Shown: piece by piece, positions 24,934 through 33,666 of the stretch
Layout: every line of letters begins with the position of its first letter
How positions within the stretch are numbered: the stretch's first letter is position 1
Assembly: GCF_018614035.1 (NCBI RefSeq)
Contig: NZ_JAGGPA010000042.1
Location: 113,842 to 177,841 of the forward strand
Direction of reading: 5' to 3'
Source: Streptomyces sp. ISL-96
GTDB lineage: Bacteria > Actinomycetota > Actinomycetes > Streptomycetales > Streptomycetaceae
Length of the DNA stretch: 64,000 nt
Translations under genes and position numbers: made by a program
The notes under the pieces: model-generated
Databases searched by the model: none
The model's input: only the letters and a program-made list of their open reading frames with translations
What the model was told of the DNA's origin: nothing

Positions 24934-26007
24934 TTGTTGTCGGTCGAGGCGCAGGCGGCATCCGACAGCGTTGCCGACGACCCACCCGTGTCCCCGAACC
25001 GCCGGGCCGCAGCGACGGCACTGCGCGGCCTGGGACTGCTCGTGGCCCTCGGCGCGCTGCTCCTGATAGCCCTGCTCGGGGTGTGGATGGGCACCAAAGA
25101 CATCCCGTTCACCTCGACGTGGAACGTGCTGTGGCACAACGACGGGTCGGACACCGCCGTCATCATCCACGACTACCGGATACCCCGGACCCTGCTCGGC
25201 CTCCTGGTGGGCATCGCGCTGGGACTCTCGGGCGCGCTGATGCAGGCGCTGACCCGCAATCCGCTGGCCGACCCCGGTCTGCTCGGCGTGAGCCTGGGTG
25301 CCTCGACCGGCGTGGTCGTGGCCATCGCGTTCCTGGGTGTGGGATCGGCCCTCGGCTATGTGTGGTTCGCCTTCCTCGGTGCGGCTCTCGCATCCGTCGT
25401 GGTCTACGTGCTCGGCTCGTCCGGCCGGACACTGGCGACCCCCGACCGGCTGGTTGTCGCGGGAGCGGCGGTCACAGCGGTGCTGTTCGCCTTCAACTCA
25501 GCCGTACTGCTGCTCAACCCGCGGGCGTTCGACCAGTTCCGGTTCTGGACGGTGGGTGCGCTCGCCGGCCGTAACTTCGAGATCGTGTACGTCACGCTGC
25601 CCTTCGTCGTGGTGGGCCTCGTGATCGCCCTCGGGCTCGCCCCCTCCCTCAACGCGCTCGCCATGGGCGACCAGTTGGGACGCGCCCTCGGGGTCAACGT
25701 CGGCCGGACCCGCGTACTCGGCGTCGTCGCGGTGATGCTGCTGTGCGGCGCCGCCACCGCCGCGGCCGGGCCGATCAGCTTCGTCGGGCTCGCGGTGCCG
25801 CACGTGGCGCGCCTCCTGGTCGGCCCCGACCAGCGGTGGGTGCTGGCGTACTCAATGGTCCTCGCGCCGATCCTGCTGATCGGCGCGGACGTCGTCGGCC
25901 GCGTTCTGGGCGCTCCCGGAGAGCTCCAAGTCGGCATCATCACCGCGTTTCTCGGTGCACCGCTGTTCATCGCGCTGTGCCGCCGTCGAAAGCTGGCCAT
26001 GCTGTGA
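24934..26007 (+). CDS. Ferric-siderophore ABC permease, first subunit (FecCD)
   Basis: A 357-residue polytopic membrane protein of the FecCD/BtuC family. Family motifs include RIPRTLLGLLVGIALGLSGA, NPLADPGLLGVSLGAS and GPISFVGLAVPHVARLLVGPD. It should pair with the next gene product to form the membrane channel for the ferric siderophore. The start is a TTG, preceded by GGGGGTAGG. An in-frame TAG just upstream rules out a longer form. It is the first gene of a tightly packed operon and has an iron box upstream. Confidence 0.93.
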   Translation: MLSVEAQAASDSVADDPPVSPNRRAAATALRGLGLLVALGALLLIALLGVWMGTKDIPFTSTWNVLWHNDGSDTAVIIHDYRIPRTLLGLLVGIALGLSGALMQALTRNPLADPGLLGVSLGASTGVVVAIAFLGVGSALGYVWFAFLGAALASVVVYVLGSSGRTLATPDRLVVAGAAVTAVLFAFNSAVLLLNPRAFDQFRFWTVGALAGRNFEIVYVTLPFVVVGLVIALGLAPSLNALAMGDQLGRALGVNVGRTRVLGVVAVMLLCGAATAAAGPISFVGLAVPHVARLLVGPDQRWVLAYSMVLAPILLIGADVVGRVLGAPGELQVGIITAFLGAPLFIALCRRRKLAML

Positions 26008-27092
26008 GCACTGTCCGGGAGGCCGGGACCTCCGCCACCGACACGACCCGTGTGGTCAGCGGTCGGGTCATCCGTACCCGGAGCGGGCGTCTGTCTCTGC
26101 GAGTTCAGGGGCGCGCAGTCGCTGTGACGGTGGTGCTGCTGGTCGCGCTCACCACGGTCATGGGGATCGCCCTCACCACCGGGGACTTCGAGCTGTCGAT
26201 TGCCGAGGTGCTCCAGGCCCTGGCCGGCAAGGGCTCGGGAGGCGCGGACTTCATCGTCAACACGCTGCGCATGCCACGACTGCTCACCGCGCTGTGTGTC
26301 GGAGCGGCGCTGGCGGTCAGCGGCGCGATCCTGCAGAGCCTGACCGGCAACTCGCTCGGCAGCCCGGACATCATCGGCTTCACGAGCGGGTCGGCGACCG
26401 GAGCACTGGTCGTCATCGTCGTGCTCCACGGAAGCATGACCGAGATCGCGTTCGGGGCACTGATCGGCGGGCTGGCCACGGCCGCCGCGATGTACCTGCT
26501 GGTCTTCAGCGGCGGCCTGCAGGGATTTCGGCTCGTCGTCATCGGCATCGGCGTGAGCGCCCTGCTGCTCGCCGTCAACTCCTACCTCATCACCCGGGCG
26601 AGCTGGCAGGAGGCGCTGGAGGCCCAGGCATGGCTGATCGGCAGCCTCGGCAACAGGGGCTGGGACCACGCGCTCGCCATCGTCATCGCCGTCGCGATCC
26701 TGCTACCGGCCGCTTTCTTCCTCGCCCGCCGACTGTCCATGGTGGAAATGGGCGACGACACGGCGAAGGCACTCGGCGTCGACGTGGCGCGCAGCCGACT
26801 TCTCCTGCTCGGGATCAGCGTCGCGCTGGCCGCGTTCGCCACCGCGGTGACCGGTCCCATCTGGTTCATCGCACTCGCTGCCCCGCAGCTCGCCCGGAGG
26901 CTGACCCGGTCGTCCGGCCCCGCACTCGTCCCGGCCGCCCTGATGGGCGCCGTACTGCTGGCCGGGAGCGATCTCGCGGTGCAGCGGATCTTCTCACCCG
27001 CTCTCCTCCCGGTGGGTACGGCGACCGGCACCATCGGTGGGTTGTATCTCATCTGGCTGCTGGTCACAGAATCGCGAAAGAGCCGCGCATGA
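26004..27092 (+). CDS. Ferric-siderophore ABC permease, second subunit (FecCD)
   Basis: 362 residues, the partner FecCD-type permease (RMPRLLTALCVGAALAVSGA, NSLGSPDIIGFTSGSATGA, ATAVTGPIWFIALAAPQLARRL). The GTG start overlaps the stop codon of the first permease (GTGA), implying translational coupling. Longer in-frame extensions would run through the first permease gene in another frame and are not credible. It functions with the lipoprotein at 4125-5162 and the ATPase that follows. Confidence 0.93.
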   Translation: MSTVREAGTSATDTTRVVSGRVIRTRSGRLSLRVQGRAVAVTVVLLVALTTVMGIALTTGDFELSIAEVLQALAGKGSGGADFIVNTLRMPRLLTALCVGAALAVSGAILQSLTGNSLGSPDIIGFTSGSATGALVVIVVLHGSMTEIAFGALIGGLATAAAMYLLVFSGGLQGFRLVVIGIGVSALLLAVNSYLITRASWQEALEAQAWLIGSLGNRGWDHALAIVIAVAILLPAAFFLARRLSMVEMGDDTAKALGVDVARSRLLLLGISVALAAFATAVTGPIWFIALAAPQLARRLTRSSGPALVPAALMGAVLLAGSDLAVQRIFSPALLPVGTATGTIGGLYLIWLLVTESRKSRA

Positions 27093-27934
27093 CAGGAACG
27101 ATGTCCCCGACGGCCCGGCTGCGCGCCGAGGACCTGACGCTCTCCTACGATCAGCGGACCGTGGCCACCTCCCTCGGTGTCGTCATCCCCGACCACTCCT
27201 TCACGGTGATCGTCGGCCCGAACGCCTGCGGCAAGTCCACCCTGCTCAAGGCGCTGGCCCGGATGCTCAGGCCCAAGGCGGGAGAGGTGTATCTCGACGG
27301 GGCCGCCATCTCGTCGTACCGCTCCCGCGAAGTCGCGCGCAGGCTCGGCCTGCTCCCGCAGTCGTCGACCGCGCCGGGCGGCATCACCGTGGGAGACCTG
27401 GTGGCCCGCGGCCGCTATCCGCACCAGCGGATGCTCAAGCAGTGGTCCGCGGAGGACGAGTCCGCGGTCGCCGAGGCGATGCGGCAGACCGGCGTACTCG
27501 AACTCGCCGACCGCCCGGTCGACGACCTCTCCGGCGGTCAGCGACAACGCGTGTGGCTGTCCATGGTGCTGGCGCAGCAGACGTCGATCCTGCTGCTGGA
27601 CGAACCGACCACCTTCCTCGACATCGCACACCAGGTCGAGGTGCTGAACCTGTGCGCCGATCTGCATGAGCGCAAGGGCCACACCATCGTCGCGGTGCTG
27701 CACGACCTCAACCAGGCCTGCCGCTACGCCACCCACCTGGTGGTGATGAGGGCCGGCGGCACGGTCGCCGCCGAAGGCGACCCGGCGACGGTCATGACCG
27801 CCGAGCTGATCGAGGACGTGTTCGGCCTGCCCTGCCGGATCATCGACGACCCCGAAACCGGCACGCCGCTCATGGTGCCCACGGCCCGCAAGCGCCCTGC
27901 CATGGCAGGCGAAGCGCTCGCGGATTCACCATAG
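27089..27934 (+). CDS. Ferric-siderophore ABC transporter ATPase (FepC family)
   Basis: 281 residues with Walker A GPNACGKST, signature LSGGQRQRVWLSM, Walker B ILLLDEPTTFLD and switch histidine VLHDLNQACRYA. All are intact. The ATG overlaps the permease stop codon by 4 nt. It powers uptake of the ferric siderophore through the two FecCD permeases. Confidence 0.95.
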   Translation: MTGTMSPTARLRAEDLTLSYDQRTVATSLGVVIPDHSFTVIVGPNACGKSTLLKALARMLRPKAGEVYLDGAAISSYRSREVARRLGLLPQSSTAPGGITVGDLVARGRYPHQRMLKQWSAEDESAVAEAMRQTGVLELADRPVDDLSGGQRQRVWLSMVLAQQTSILLLDEPTTFLDIAHQVEVLNLCADLHERKGHTIVAVLHDLNQACRYATHLVVMRAGGTVAAEGDPATVMTAELIEDVFGLPCRIIDDPETGTPLMVPTARKRPAMAGEALADSP

Positions 27935-27952
27935 AGACGGGACTGACTGCCC

Positions 27953-29530
27953 ATGCTCTGTACGCGGCTGACGAACGCCCACTTCATCACCATGGACCCG
28001 GACCACCCCGTCGCCCACGACCTGGGCATCTGGCGCGGCCGGATCGTGGGCCTGGACGACGCGGTGACCTCACTGCCCGCCCGCGAGGTGATCGACCTCC
28101 AGGGCGCGGCCGTGCTGCCCGGGTTCATCGACAGCCATGTACACCTGGCATGGACGGGGCTGAAGGCCACCACCCCGAGCGTCGCACCCTGCGAGCGGGT
28201 CGAGGACGTACTCGCGGTCGTGGAAGAGGCCGTCTCCCGGAAGACTTCCCCCGGCGCCTGGGTGGACATCGCCGGGTACGACCAGCGGGCCCTCGGACGC
28301 CATCTGACCGCTGCCGAGCTGGACCGGGTCAGCCACGGGCGCAAGGTGTTCCTGATGCACGACTCGGGACACGCCTGCGTGGTCAACAGTGCCGTCCTGG
28401 ACCTGCTGCCCGCCCATGTCCGCCACGAGGACGGCTACCTCGCCGAGAGCGCCATGGGCGCCGCACGGAAGCTTCGACCGCCCTACTCCCAGGACGAGTT
28501 GGCGGACGCGATCGCGCACGCCGGGCGGATCTGTCGCTCGGAGGGAGTGACGGCCTGCGCCGAGGCGGGCATCGGTGGCGCTCTGTTCGGCCACAGCCCG
28601 GTCGAGCTGGCCGCCTATCAGCTGGTGCGGGAGCAGGGCCGACTGCCGCTGCGGGTACAACTCATGGTCGCCGCGGACACGCTGCACCCGGTCGGCTCGC
28701 CCGAAGGCGGCGGCATACCCCGCGGCCTCGACCTCGGCCTGCGCACCGGGTTCGGCGACGACTGGCTGTCTGTAGGCGCGCTCAAGCTATGGACCGACGG
28801 CGGCATGATGGCCCGCACCGCCGCACTGAGCAGCCCGTACCACGGCATGGAACACGCCGGGGAGCTCCAGGACGATCCCGAACTCCTCACGGACACCATC
28901 GTCGACGGCCATCTCGCCGGGTGGCAGCTCGCCGTCCACGCCATCGGCGACCGCGCGGCCGACGTCGCGCTGGACGCACTGGAACGGGCACAGACCATCC
29001 GGCCCCGCCCGGAGGCGCGGCACCGCATCGAACACGCGGGGCTGATCCGGCCGGACCAGCTTCCGCGCTTCGCGCGACTCGGTGCGATCGCCGTGGTCCA
29101 GCCTAATTTTCTGCGGTACTTCGGCGACGACTACGCGTCGATCATGGGCGAGGACAGGGCGCCCTGGCTGTACCGGGGCAAGGGGTTCCTGGACCACGGC
29201 ATCACGCTGGTGGGCAGTTCGGACCGTCCCGTCACGGACGGATCGCCGCTGCGGGCCATTCAGTTCATGGTCGAGCGCGCCTCTGCGTCGGGCCAGGTCA
29301 TCGGCCCGGACGAGGGCATCACGGTCGACGAGGCCCTGCGCTCGTACACCGTCGGTGGAGCCTTCGCCTGTCACTGGGACGACAGCGCGGGCAGCCTCAC
29401 CCCCGGAAAGCGTGCCGATCTGGTCGTACTGGGAGACGACCCACGGCGCGTCAGCACCTCACGCATTGGTGACATCGAAGTGGTCGCGACGTTCGTCGAC
29501 GGCCGTGAGAGCGAAAAGGCGGCGCTATGA
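27953..29530 (+). CDS. YtcJ-like amidohydrolase in the siderophore uptake operon
   Basis: A 525-residue metal-dependent amidohydrolase. Metal-site motifs are DSHVHL (H62, H64), a KLWTDGG lysine region, HAIGDRA, RIEHAG and SSDRPVTDGSP. The family hydrolyses amide-type bonds in small molecules. It has no signal peptide, so it is cytoplasmic. It lies 18 bp after the ATPase gene and overlaps the next small gene, so it belongs to the iron-box operon. In the coelichelin cluster an esterase (CchJ) stands in this functional slot. I infer, without proof, that this enzyme helps release iron or recycle the imported formyl-hydroxamate peptide. Confidence 0.85.
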   Translation: MLCTRLTNAHFITMDPDHPVAHDLGIWRGRIVGLDDAVTSLPAREVIDLQGAAVLPGFIDSHVHLAWTGLKATTPSVAPCERVEDVLAVVEEAVSRKTSPGAWVDIAGYDQRALGRHLTAAELDRVSHGRKVFLMHDSGHACVVNSAVLDLLPAHVRHEDGYLAESAMGAARKLRPPYSQDELADAIAHAGRICRSEGVTACAEAGIGGALFGHSPVELAAYQLVREQGRLPLRVQLMVAADTLHPVGSPEGGGIPRGLDLGLRTGFGDDWLSVGALKLWTDGGMMARTAALSSPYHGMEHAGELQDDPELLTDTIVDGHLAGWQLAVHAIGDRAADVALDALERAQTIRPRPEARHRIEHAGLIRPDQLPRFARLGAIAVVQPNFLRYFGDDYASIMGEDRAPWLYRGKGFLDHGITLVGSSDRPVTDGSPLRAIQFMVERASASGQVIGPDEGITVDEALRSYTVGGAFACHWDDSAGSLTPGKRADLVVLGDDPRRVSTSRIGDIEVVATFVDGRESEKAAL

Positions 29531-29760
29531 GCACGAAGTTGGCAGTCATCGAGCGGTACGCGTACCTGTGGCAGGCGTCCTCGTACCGGCATCAGTGGGT
29601 CATCTGGAACACCGCTGCGGAGACCATGGTCTTCGACACGCAGATCAACTGCCCCGTGGACATCGCCGGGGAGGCGACCCTGCGCGAGGTCCTGCGCAGA
29701 ATGCGCGAGGCCGGCGTACCGGAGACCTTCGACTATCCCGGCCGCCCTTGCGCCGCGTAG
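29527..29760 (+). CDS. Small conserved-looking protein of unknown function
   Basis: 77 residues with no family I recognise. It is rich in aromatic residues in its first half (ERYAYLWQASSYRHQWVIWN) and ends with an acidic/basic helix (EATLREVLRRMREAG). There is no signal peptide or membrane segment. Its ATG overlaps the amidohydrolase stop codon (ATGA), which strongly suggests translation coupled to that enzyme. It could be a small partner or subunit of it. It is the last gene of the uptake operon. Confidence 0.7.
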   Translation: MSTKLAVIERYAYLWQASSYRHQWVIWNTAAETMVFDTQINCPVDIAGEATLREVLRRMREAGVPETFDYPGRPCAA

Positions 29761-29784
29761 GGCGTGCACGTTTTGGCTGAGGGC

Positions 29785-29803
29785 TTAGGTGAGGCTACCC
29801 TTA
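29785..29803. promoter_or_regulatory. Iron box of the N-acetylglutamate synthase-like gene
   Basis: TTAGGTGAGGCTACCCTTA, a good match to the DmdR consensus, lies 24 bp after the uptake operon and 76 bp before the next start codon. It makes an amino-acid biosynthesis gene iron-responsive. Confidence 0.85.
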
Positions 29804-29811
29804 CTTCATCT

Positions 29812-29862
29812 GGTGTCCCAGGTGCTGCGGTGGCTCAGCTGCCTCCGTGCACGGGTGGGACC
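29812..29862 (+). other. Structured 5' leader hairpin
   Basis: A long nested stem: GGT/ACC (812-814 with 860-862), CCC/GGG (817-819 with 853-855), GTGC/GCAC (822-825 with 849-852), CGG/CCG (828-830 with 845-847) and GGC/GCC (832-834 with 841-843; all plus 29000), with loop TCAGCT. It lies between the iron box and the ribosome-binding site GAAGGAAGG of the following gene. I do not recognise it as a known riboswitch. Confidence 0.45.
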
Positions 29863-29878
29863 GAAGGAAGGGAAACCC

Positions 29879-30403
29879 TTGATCACGGCCGCCCCGCGCC
29901 TCGGCACACTGTCGTCACGCACCATCCTGCCTGCCCCGCTGCCGGTACGATCCGCGCTCCGCGGAGATGCGGCGTCCCTTGCGGCCCTTTCCCGGCCGTT
30001 CGTACGCTCTGGCGCGCTGCGTGAGCGCTCCCCTTCCCTCTACGCCTCGGACGCTTCCGACTTCCTCGTCGTGGAGTCCAACGACGGCACCCTCGACGGC
30101 TGTCTGGGCCTGCGAGTACACCCCGCCGACCCGGCAGGCGGCCGCGGGCCCACGGGCGTCCTCTACAACTTCTGCGTCGCGCCGCGCAGGCAGGGCTGTG
30201 GACTGGGGGGTCAGCTCCTGCGTGCGGCGCTCGCCAAGGCGACGGCCCATTCGCTGGATGCCCTCTTCACCGCGACGACCGGTGGCGGCGACCTCTTCCT
30301 CCGGTACGGTTTCGCGCCCGCCCGCGCCGGTCTCGCGCCGAAGGCGTGGGCGAACTCCTTGGACCCGCGCCGTAATTCGCGGGTACTCGCCCGCGTGCTT
30401 TGA
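29879..30403 (+). CDS. N-acetylglutamate synthase-like GNAT (ArgA type)
   Basis: A 174-residue GNAT acetyltransferase. The acetyl-CoA loop is VAPRRQGCGLGGQLLRAAL. The pattern DFLVVESNDGTLDGCLGLR and the C-terminal WANSLDPRRNSRVLARVL resemble the short actinobacterial N-acetylglutamate synthases of the Mycobacterium Rv2747 type. It would acetylate glutamate as the first step to ornithine. The TTG start is preceded by GAAGGAAGGG; earlier starts lack a ribosome-binding site and would run into the leader hairpin. The gene is iron-box controlled and converges on argD. The stop codon lies inside a Streptomyces repeat. Another amino-acid acetyltransferase is possible, but the neighbouring arg genes favour this call. 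Confidence 0.75.
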   Translation: MITAAPRLGTLSSRTILPAPLPVRSALRGDAASLAALSRPFVRSGALRERSPSLYASDASDFLVVESNDGTLDGCLGLRVHPADPAGGRGPTGVLYNFCVAPRRQGCGLGGQLLRAALAKATAHSLDALFTATTGGGDLFLRYGFAPARAGLAPKAWANSLDPRRNSRVLARVL

Positions 30404-30431
30404 GGAGCGGGGTCTGGGGGCGGAGCCCCAG
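30400..30431. repeat. Streptomyces intergenic repeat, short copy with hairpin
   Basis: The 20-mer TTGAGGAGCGGGGTCTGGGG (30400-30419) recurs exactly at 51638-51657. Here it is followed by a CTGGGG/CCCCAG hairpin (30414-30431). It contains the TGA stop codon of the upstream acetyltransferase and separates it from convergent argD, probably acting as a terminator. Confidence 0.6.
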
Positions 30432-30482
30432 TACGGCCTGCGGGACCAGCCCTGCTCTGCCGCCACGACACGTGGCGCCCGC

Positions 30483-31667
30483 TCAGGCGTCGAGGATGCC
30501 CGGCAGCGCCGCGATCAGCTCATCCACCTGCGTCGCACCGACGGTCAGCGCCGGAGCCAGCCGCACCGTCGTGGGGCCGGTGGCGTTGACGAGGAAGCCG
30601 GCGTCCTGCGCCGCCTTTTGTACGCGCGGTGCGACCGGTTCGGTGAGGACGACCCCGAGCAGCAGCCCCGCCCCCCGGACATGGCTCACCAGGGGATGCT
30701 TCACCCCCTCGACGCCGCAGCGCAGCCGCTCACCCACGCGCGCCACGTGGGCGAGAAGCCCCTCGCGCTCGATCGTCTCCAGTACGGCGATCCCGGCCGC
30801 GCATGCCACCGGGTTGCCGCCGAAGGTCGAGCCGTGCTGGCCCGGCGCCAGCAGGTCGGCCGCCGCGCCGAACGCCACCGTGGCGCCGATCGGCAGGCCC
30901 CCGCCCAGCCCCTTGGCCAGAGTCACCACATCGGGGTCCGCACCCTCCATCGCCTGATGGGCGAACCACCGACCCGTACGACCGATCCCGGTCTGGACCT
31001 CGTCGAGCACCAGCAGCGTGCCGGTGGACCGGGTGATCTCACGGGCCGCCCGCAGGTATCCCTCGGGAGCCGGCAGCACGCCGGCCTCGCCCTGTACCGG
31101 TTCGAGGAAGACGGCCGCCGTCTCCTCCGTGACCGCCGCCCGCAGCGCCGTCACGTCACCGAACGGCACATGGGACACCTCACCGGGCAGCGGCAGGAAC
31201 GGTTCGCGCTTCGCCGGTTGCCCGGTGAGGGCGAGCGCGCCCATGGTGCGGCCGTGAAAGCCACCCTGGGTCGCGACCAGACGCGGCCGCCCCGTCCGAC
31301 GGGCGATCTTGAACGCCGCTTCGACCGCTTCCGTCCCGGAGTTGGCGAAGAACACCCGCCCCGGCCTCCCCATCAGCCGCACCAGCCGTTCGGCTAGCGC
31401 GACCGCGGGCACGGATACGTACAGATTGGAGACGTGCCCCAGCCTGGCGACCTGGTCGCTCACAGCCGACACCACGGCAGGGTGGGCGTGCCCCAGCGTG
31501 TTCACGGCGATCCCGCCGGTGAAGTCGACGTACGCGCGCCCGGACTCGTCCCACACCGTGCTGCCCTCGCCCCTGACCAGAGCAAGGGGCGGCGTACCGT
31601 AGTTGTCCATCATCACGGCACGCCAGCGATCCGTGAGGACCGGGCGGCGCGCTGTCCCGGCGCTCAT
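30483..31667 (-). CDS. argD: Acetylornithine aminotransferase
   Basis: 394 residues, a class III PLP aminotransferase that converts N-acetylglutamate semialdehyde to N-acetylornithine. The PLP lysine is K252 (VTLAKGLGGGLPIGA). LLVLDEVQTGIGRTG supplies the cofactor aspartate. The ATG overlaps the argB stop codon by 4 nt. It is the last gene of argC-argJ-argB-argD. The argR gene that usually follows in streptomycetes is absent, which suggests an extra, dedicated arg copy. Confidence 0.92.
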   Translation of the reverse strand: MSAGTARRPVLTDRWRAVMMDNYGTPPLALVRGEGSTVWDESGRAYVDFTGGIAVNTLGHAHPAVVSAVSDQVARLGHVSNLYVSVPAVALAERLVRLMGRPGRVFFANSGTEAVEAAFKIARRTGRPRLVATQGGFHGRTMGALALTGQPAKREPFLPLPGEVSHVPFGDVTALRAAVTEETAAVFLEPVQGEAGVLPAPEGYLRAAREITRSTGTLLVLDEVQTGIGRTGRWFAHQAMEGADPDVVTLAKGLGGGLPIGATVAFGAAADLLAPGQHGSTFGGNPVACAAGIAVLETIEREGLLAHVARVGERLRCGVEGVKHPLVSHVRGAGLLLGVVLTEPVAPRVQKAAQDAGFLVNATGPTTVRLAPALTVGATQVDELIAALPGILDA

Positions 31668-32515
31668 GCGCCGCCCTCCTCGTCCGGAACCACGGTGGTG
31701 CCGCAGTGGCCGTCGCCGCCGAACACTCCCCGCAGCGAGTGCGGCACCCGGCCGTCCAGCACGTGTGCCATGGGCACGCCGGCCCGGGCGGCCCGCAGAC
31801 ACCCCTCCATCTTGGGGAGCATCCCGCCCGCCAGCTCCGGCAGCAGTTTCTCCAGCTCATCCGCCGTCAGGCGGTCGATCACCTCGGTGTCGTGCGGCCA
31901 GTTGGCGTACAGACCCTCGACATCGGTGAGCATGACCAGCTTCTCCGCGTCGAGGGCCACGGCCATGGCCGCCGCCGCGAGATCGGCGTTGACGTTGTAG
32001 ACCTGTCCGTCGGCGCCCCGGGCCACGGGGGAGACCACCGGGATACGGCCCTGCTCCAGCAGGGTCCGCACGGTGTCCGGGTTCACGTCGACGATGTCGC
32101 CGACCAGGCCGATGTCCACCGGCTCGCCGTCGACCCAGGCCGGTCGCCGCACGGCCGTCATGGTGTGCGCGTCCTCGCCCGACATCCCCACCGCGAACGG
32201 CCCGTGACTGTTGATGAGTCCGACCAATTCCCGCTGGACCTTGCCCGTGAGCACCATCCGGACCACGTCCATGATCTCGGGCGTGGTCACCCGCAGGCCC
32301 GCCTCGAAGCGGACCTTCAGATCCAACCGGTCGAGCAGCGCACTGATCTGCGGCCCGCCGCCGTGTACGACGACAGGGCGCAGCCCCGCGTGCCACAGCT
32401 CCAGCACATCCTGGGCGAACGTCCGCTTCAGGTCCTCGTCCACCATGGCGTTGCCGCCGAACTTGATCACGACCGTCCGGCCCTGGAACTCCTCCAGCCA
32501 GGGGTGGGCGCTCAT
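31664..32515 (-). CDS. argB: Acetylglutamate kinase
   Basis: 283 residues of the amino-acid kinase family. It phosphorylates N-acetylglutamate. Motifs are VVIKFGGNAM, VVVHGGGPQI, NVNADLAAAAMAVAL and KLVMLTDVEGL. The C-terminus (GVFGGDGHCGTTVV) replaces the more usual FTDEGIGTMV, so allosteric behaviour may differ. It overlaps argJ and argD by 4 nt on each side. Confidence 0.93.
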   Translation of the reverse strand: MSAHPWLEEFQGRTVVIKFGGNAMVDEDLKRTFAQDVLELWHAGLRPVVVHGGGPQISALLDRLDLKVRFEAGLRVTTPEIMDVVRMVLTGKVQRELVGLINSHGPFAVGMSGEDAHTMTAVRRPAWVDGEPVDIGLVGDIVDVNPDTVRTLLEQGRIPVVSPVARGADGQVYNVNADLAAAAMAVALDAEKLVMLTDVEGLYANWPHDTEVIDRLTADELEKLLPELAGGMLPKMEGCLRAARAGVPMAHVLDGRVPHSLRGVFGGDGHCGTTVVPDEEGGA

Positions 32516-33666
32516 GAGCTGTACGCGCTGTTCTCGTGGACGTACTCGGCGGTGAGGTCATTGGTCCAGATCACCGCCGACTCGGCACCGGAGCGCAGGT
32601 CGATCGTGACCGTGATCCGACGCCCCGCCAGGTCGACCTTGTCGCGGGATTCGCCCGCCGCGCCGTCCCGACATACCCAGACGCCGTTGATGGCCACATC
32701 CAGGCGGTCCGGGTCGAAGACCGCTGACGTCGTACCGATCGCCGACAGCACGCGTCCCCAGTTCGGGTCCTCCCCGTGCAGCGCGCACTTGAGCAGGTTG
32801 TTCCTGGCCACCGAGCGGCCCACCGTCACGGCGTCCTCCTCCGACGCCGCGCCGACGACCTCCACCTCGATCTCCTTCGAGGCGCCCTCCGCGTCCGCGA
32901 CCAACTGCCGTGCCAGGTCCAGACAGACCGCGTGCACGGCCTCGGCGAAGGCGTCTGGGACCGGTGTAACCCCGGAAGCGCCCGACGCCAGCAGCAGCAC
33001 TGTGTCGTTGGTGGACATGCAGCCGTCCGAGTCCACCCGGTCGAAGGTGGTACGGACAGCCTCCCGCAGCGCCGAATCGAGACCCGCCGACGTCACATCG
33101 GCGTCCGTCGTGAGCACCACCAGCATGGTGGCGAGACCGGGCGCGAGCATGCCCGCGCCCTTAGCCATACCGCCCACCGTCCAGCCCTCCGGTCCGGAGA
33201 CCACCGCCGTCTTGTGCACCGAATCCGTCGTCCTGATCGCGACGGCCGCCTCCACACCCCGCTCGGGCGACAGCCGCTCGGCGGCAGCGTCGATTCCCGC
33301 CGTGACCCTGTCCATCGGCAGCGGGACGCCGATGAGTCCGGTGGAACACACCGCGATCTCGTCCGGATCCACTCCCACGGCCCGCGCCGTGTGCTCGGCC
33401 ATCACGCGCGCGTCCGCGGCGCCCGCCGGTCCCGTACACGCGTTGGCGCCACCGGAGTTGAGTACGACGCCGCATACCCGGCCATCGGCCAGCACCCGCC
33501 GCGACCAGCGGACGGGAGCGGCCTGGACCCGGTTGGAGGTGAACACACCGGCAGCCGCGCGTGACGGGCCGAGGTTGACCACCAGGGCCAGGTCGGGATC
33601 ACCGGACTCCTTGAGCCCGGCGGCCACACCGCTCGCGAGGAATCCCTGTGCAGCGGTTACGGTCAC
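32512..33666 (-). CDS. argJ: Ornithine acetyltransferase
   Basis: 384 residues. It transfers the acetyl group from N-acetylornithine to glutamate, releasing ornithine. The self-cleavage site is in KGAGMLAPGLATML with nucleophile T180. DSDGCMSTNDT and LHGEDPNWGRVLSAIG are also typical. The GTG start overlaps the argC stop codon (GTGA). The canonical MIAPNMATML is here MLAPGLATML, a small deviation near the active site. It is the ornithine-releasing step for the siderophore route. Confidence 0.93.
   Translation of the reverse strand: MTVTAAQGFLASGVAAGLKESGDPDLALVVNLGPSRAAAGVFTSNRVQAAPVRWSRRVLADGRVCGVVLNSGGANACTGPAGAADARVMAEHTARAVGVDPDEIAVCSTGLIGVPLPMDRVTAGIDAAAERLSPERGVEAAVAIRTTDSVHKTAVVSGPEGWTVGGMAKGAGMLAPGLATMLVVLTTDADVTSAGLDSALREAVRTTFDRVDSDGCMSTNDTVLLLASGASGVTPVPDAFAEAVHAVCLDLARQLVADAEGASKEIEVEVVGAASEEDAVTVGRSVARNNLLKCALHGEDPNWGRVLSAIGTTSAVFDPDRLDVAINGVWVCRDGAAGESRDKVDLAGRRITVTIDLRSGAESAVIWTNDLTAEYVHENSAYSS

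Noticed and set aside
25743..26003. Longer N-terminus for the second FecCD permease
   Set aside because: It would overlap the first permease gene in another frame. The GTG at 26004 gives a normal-length protein with a 4-nt overlap.
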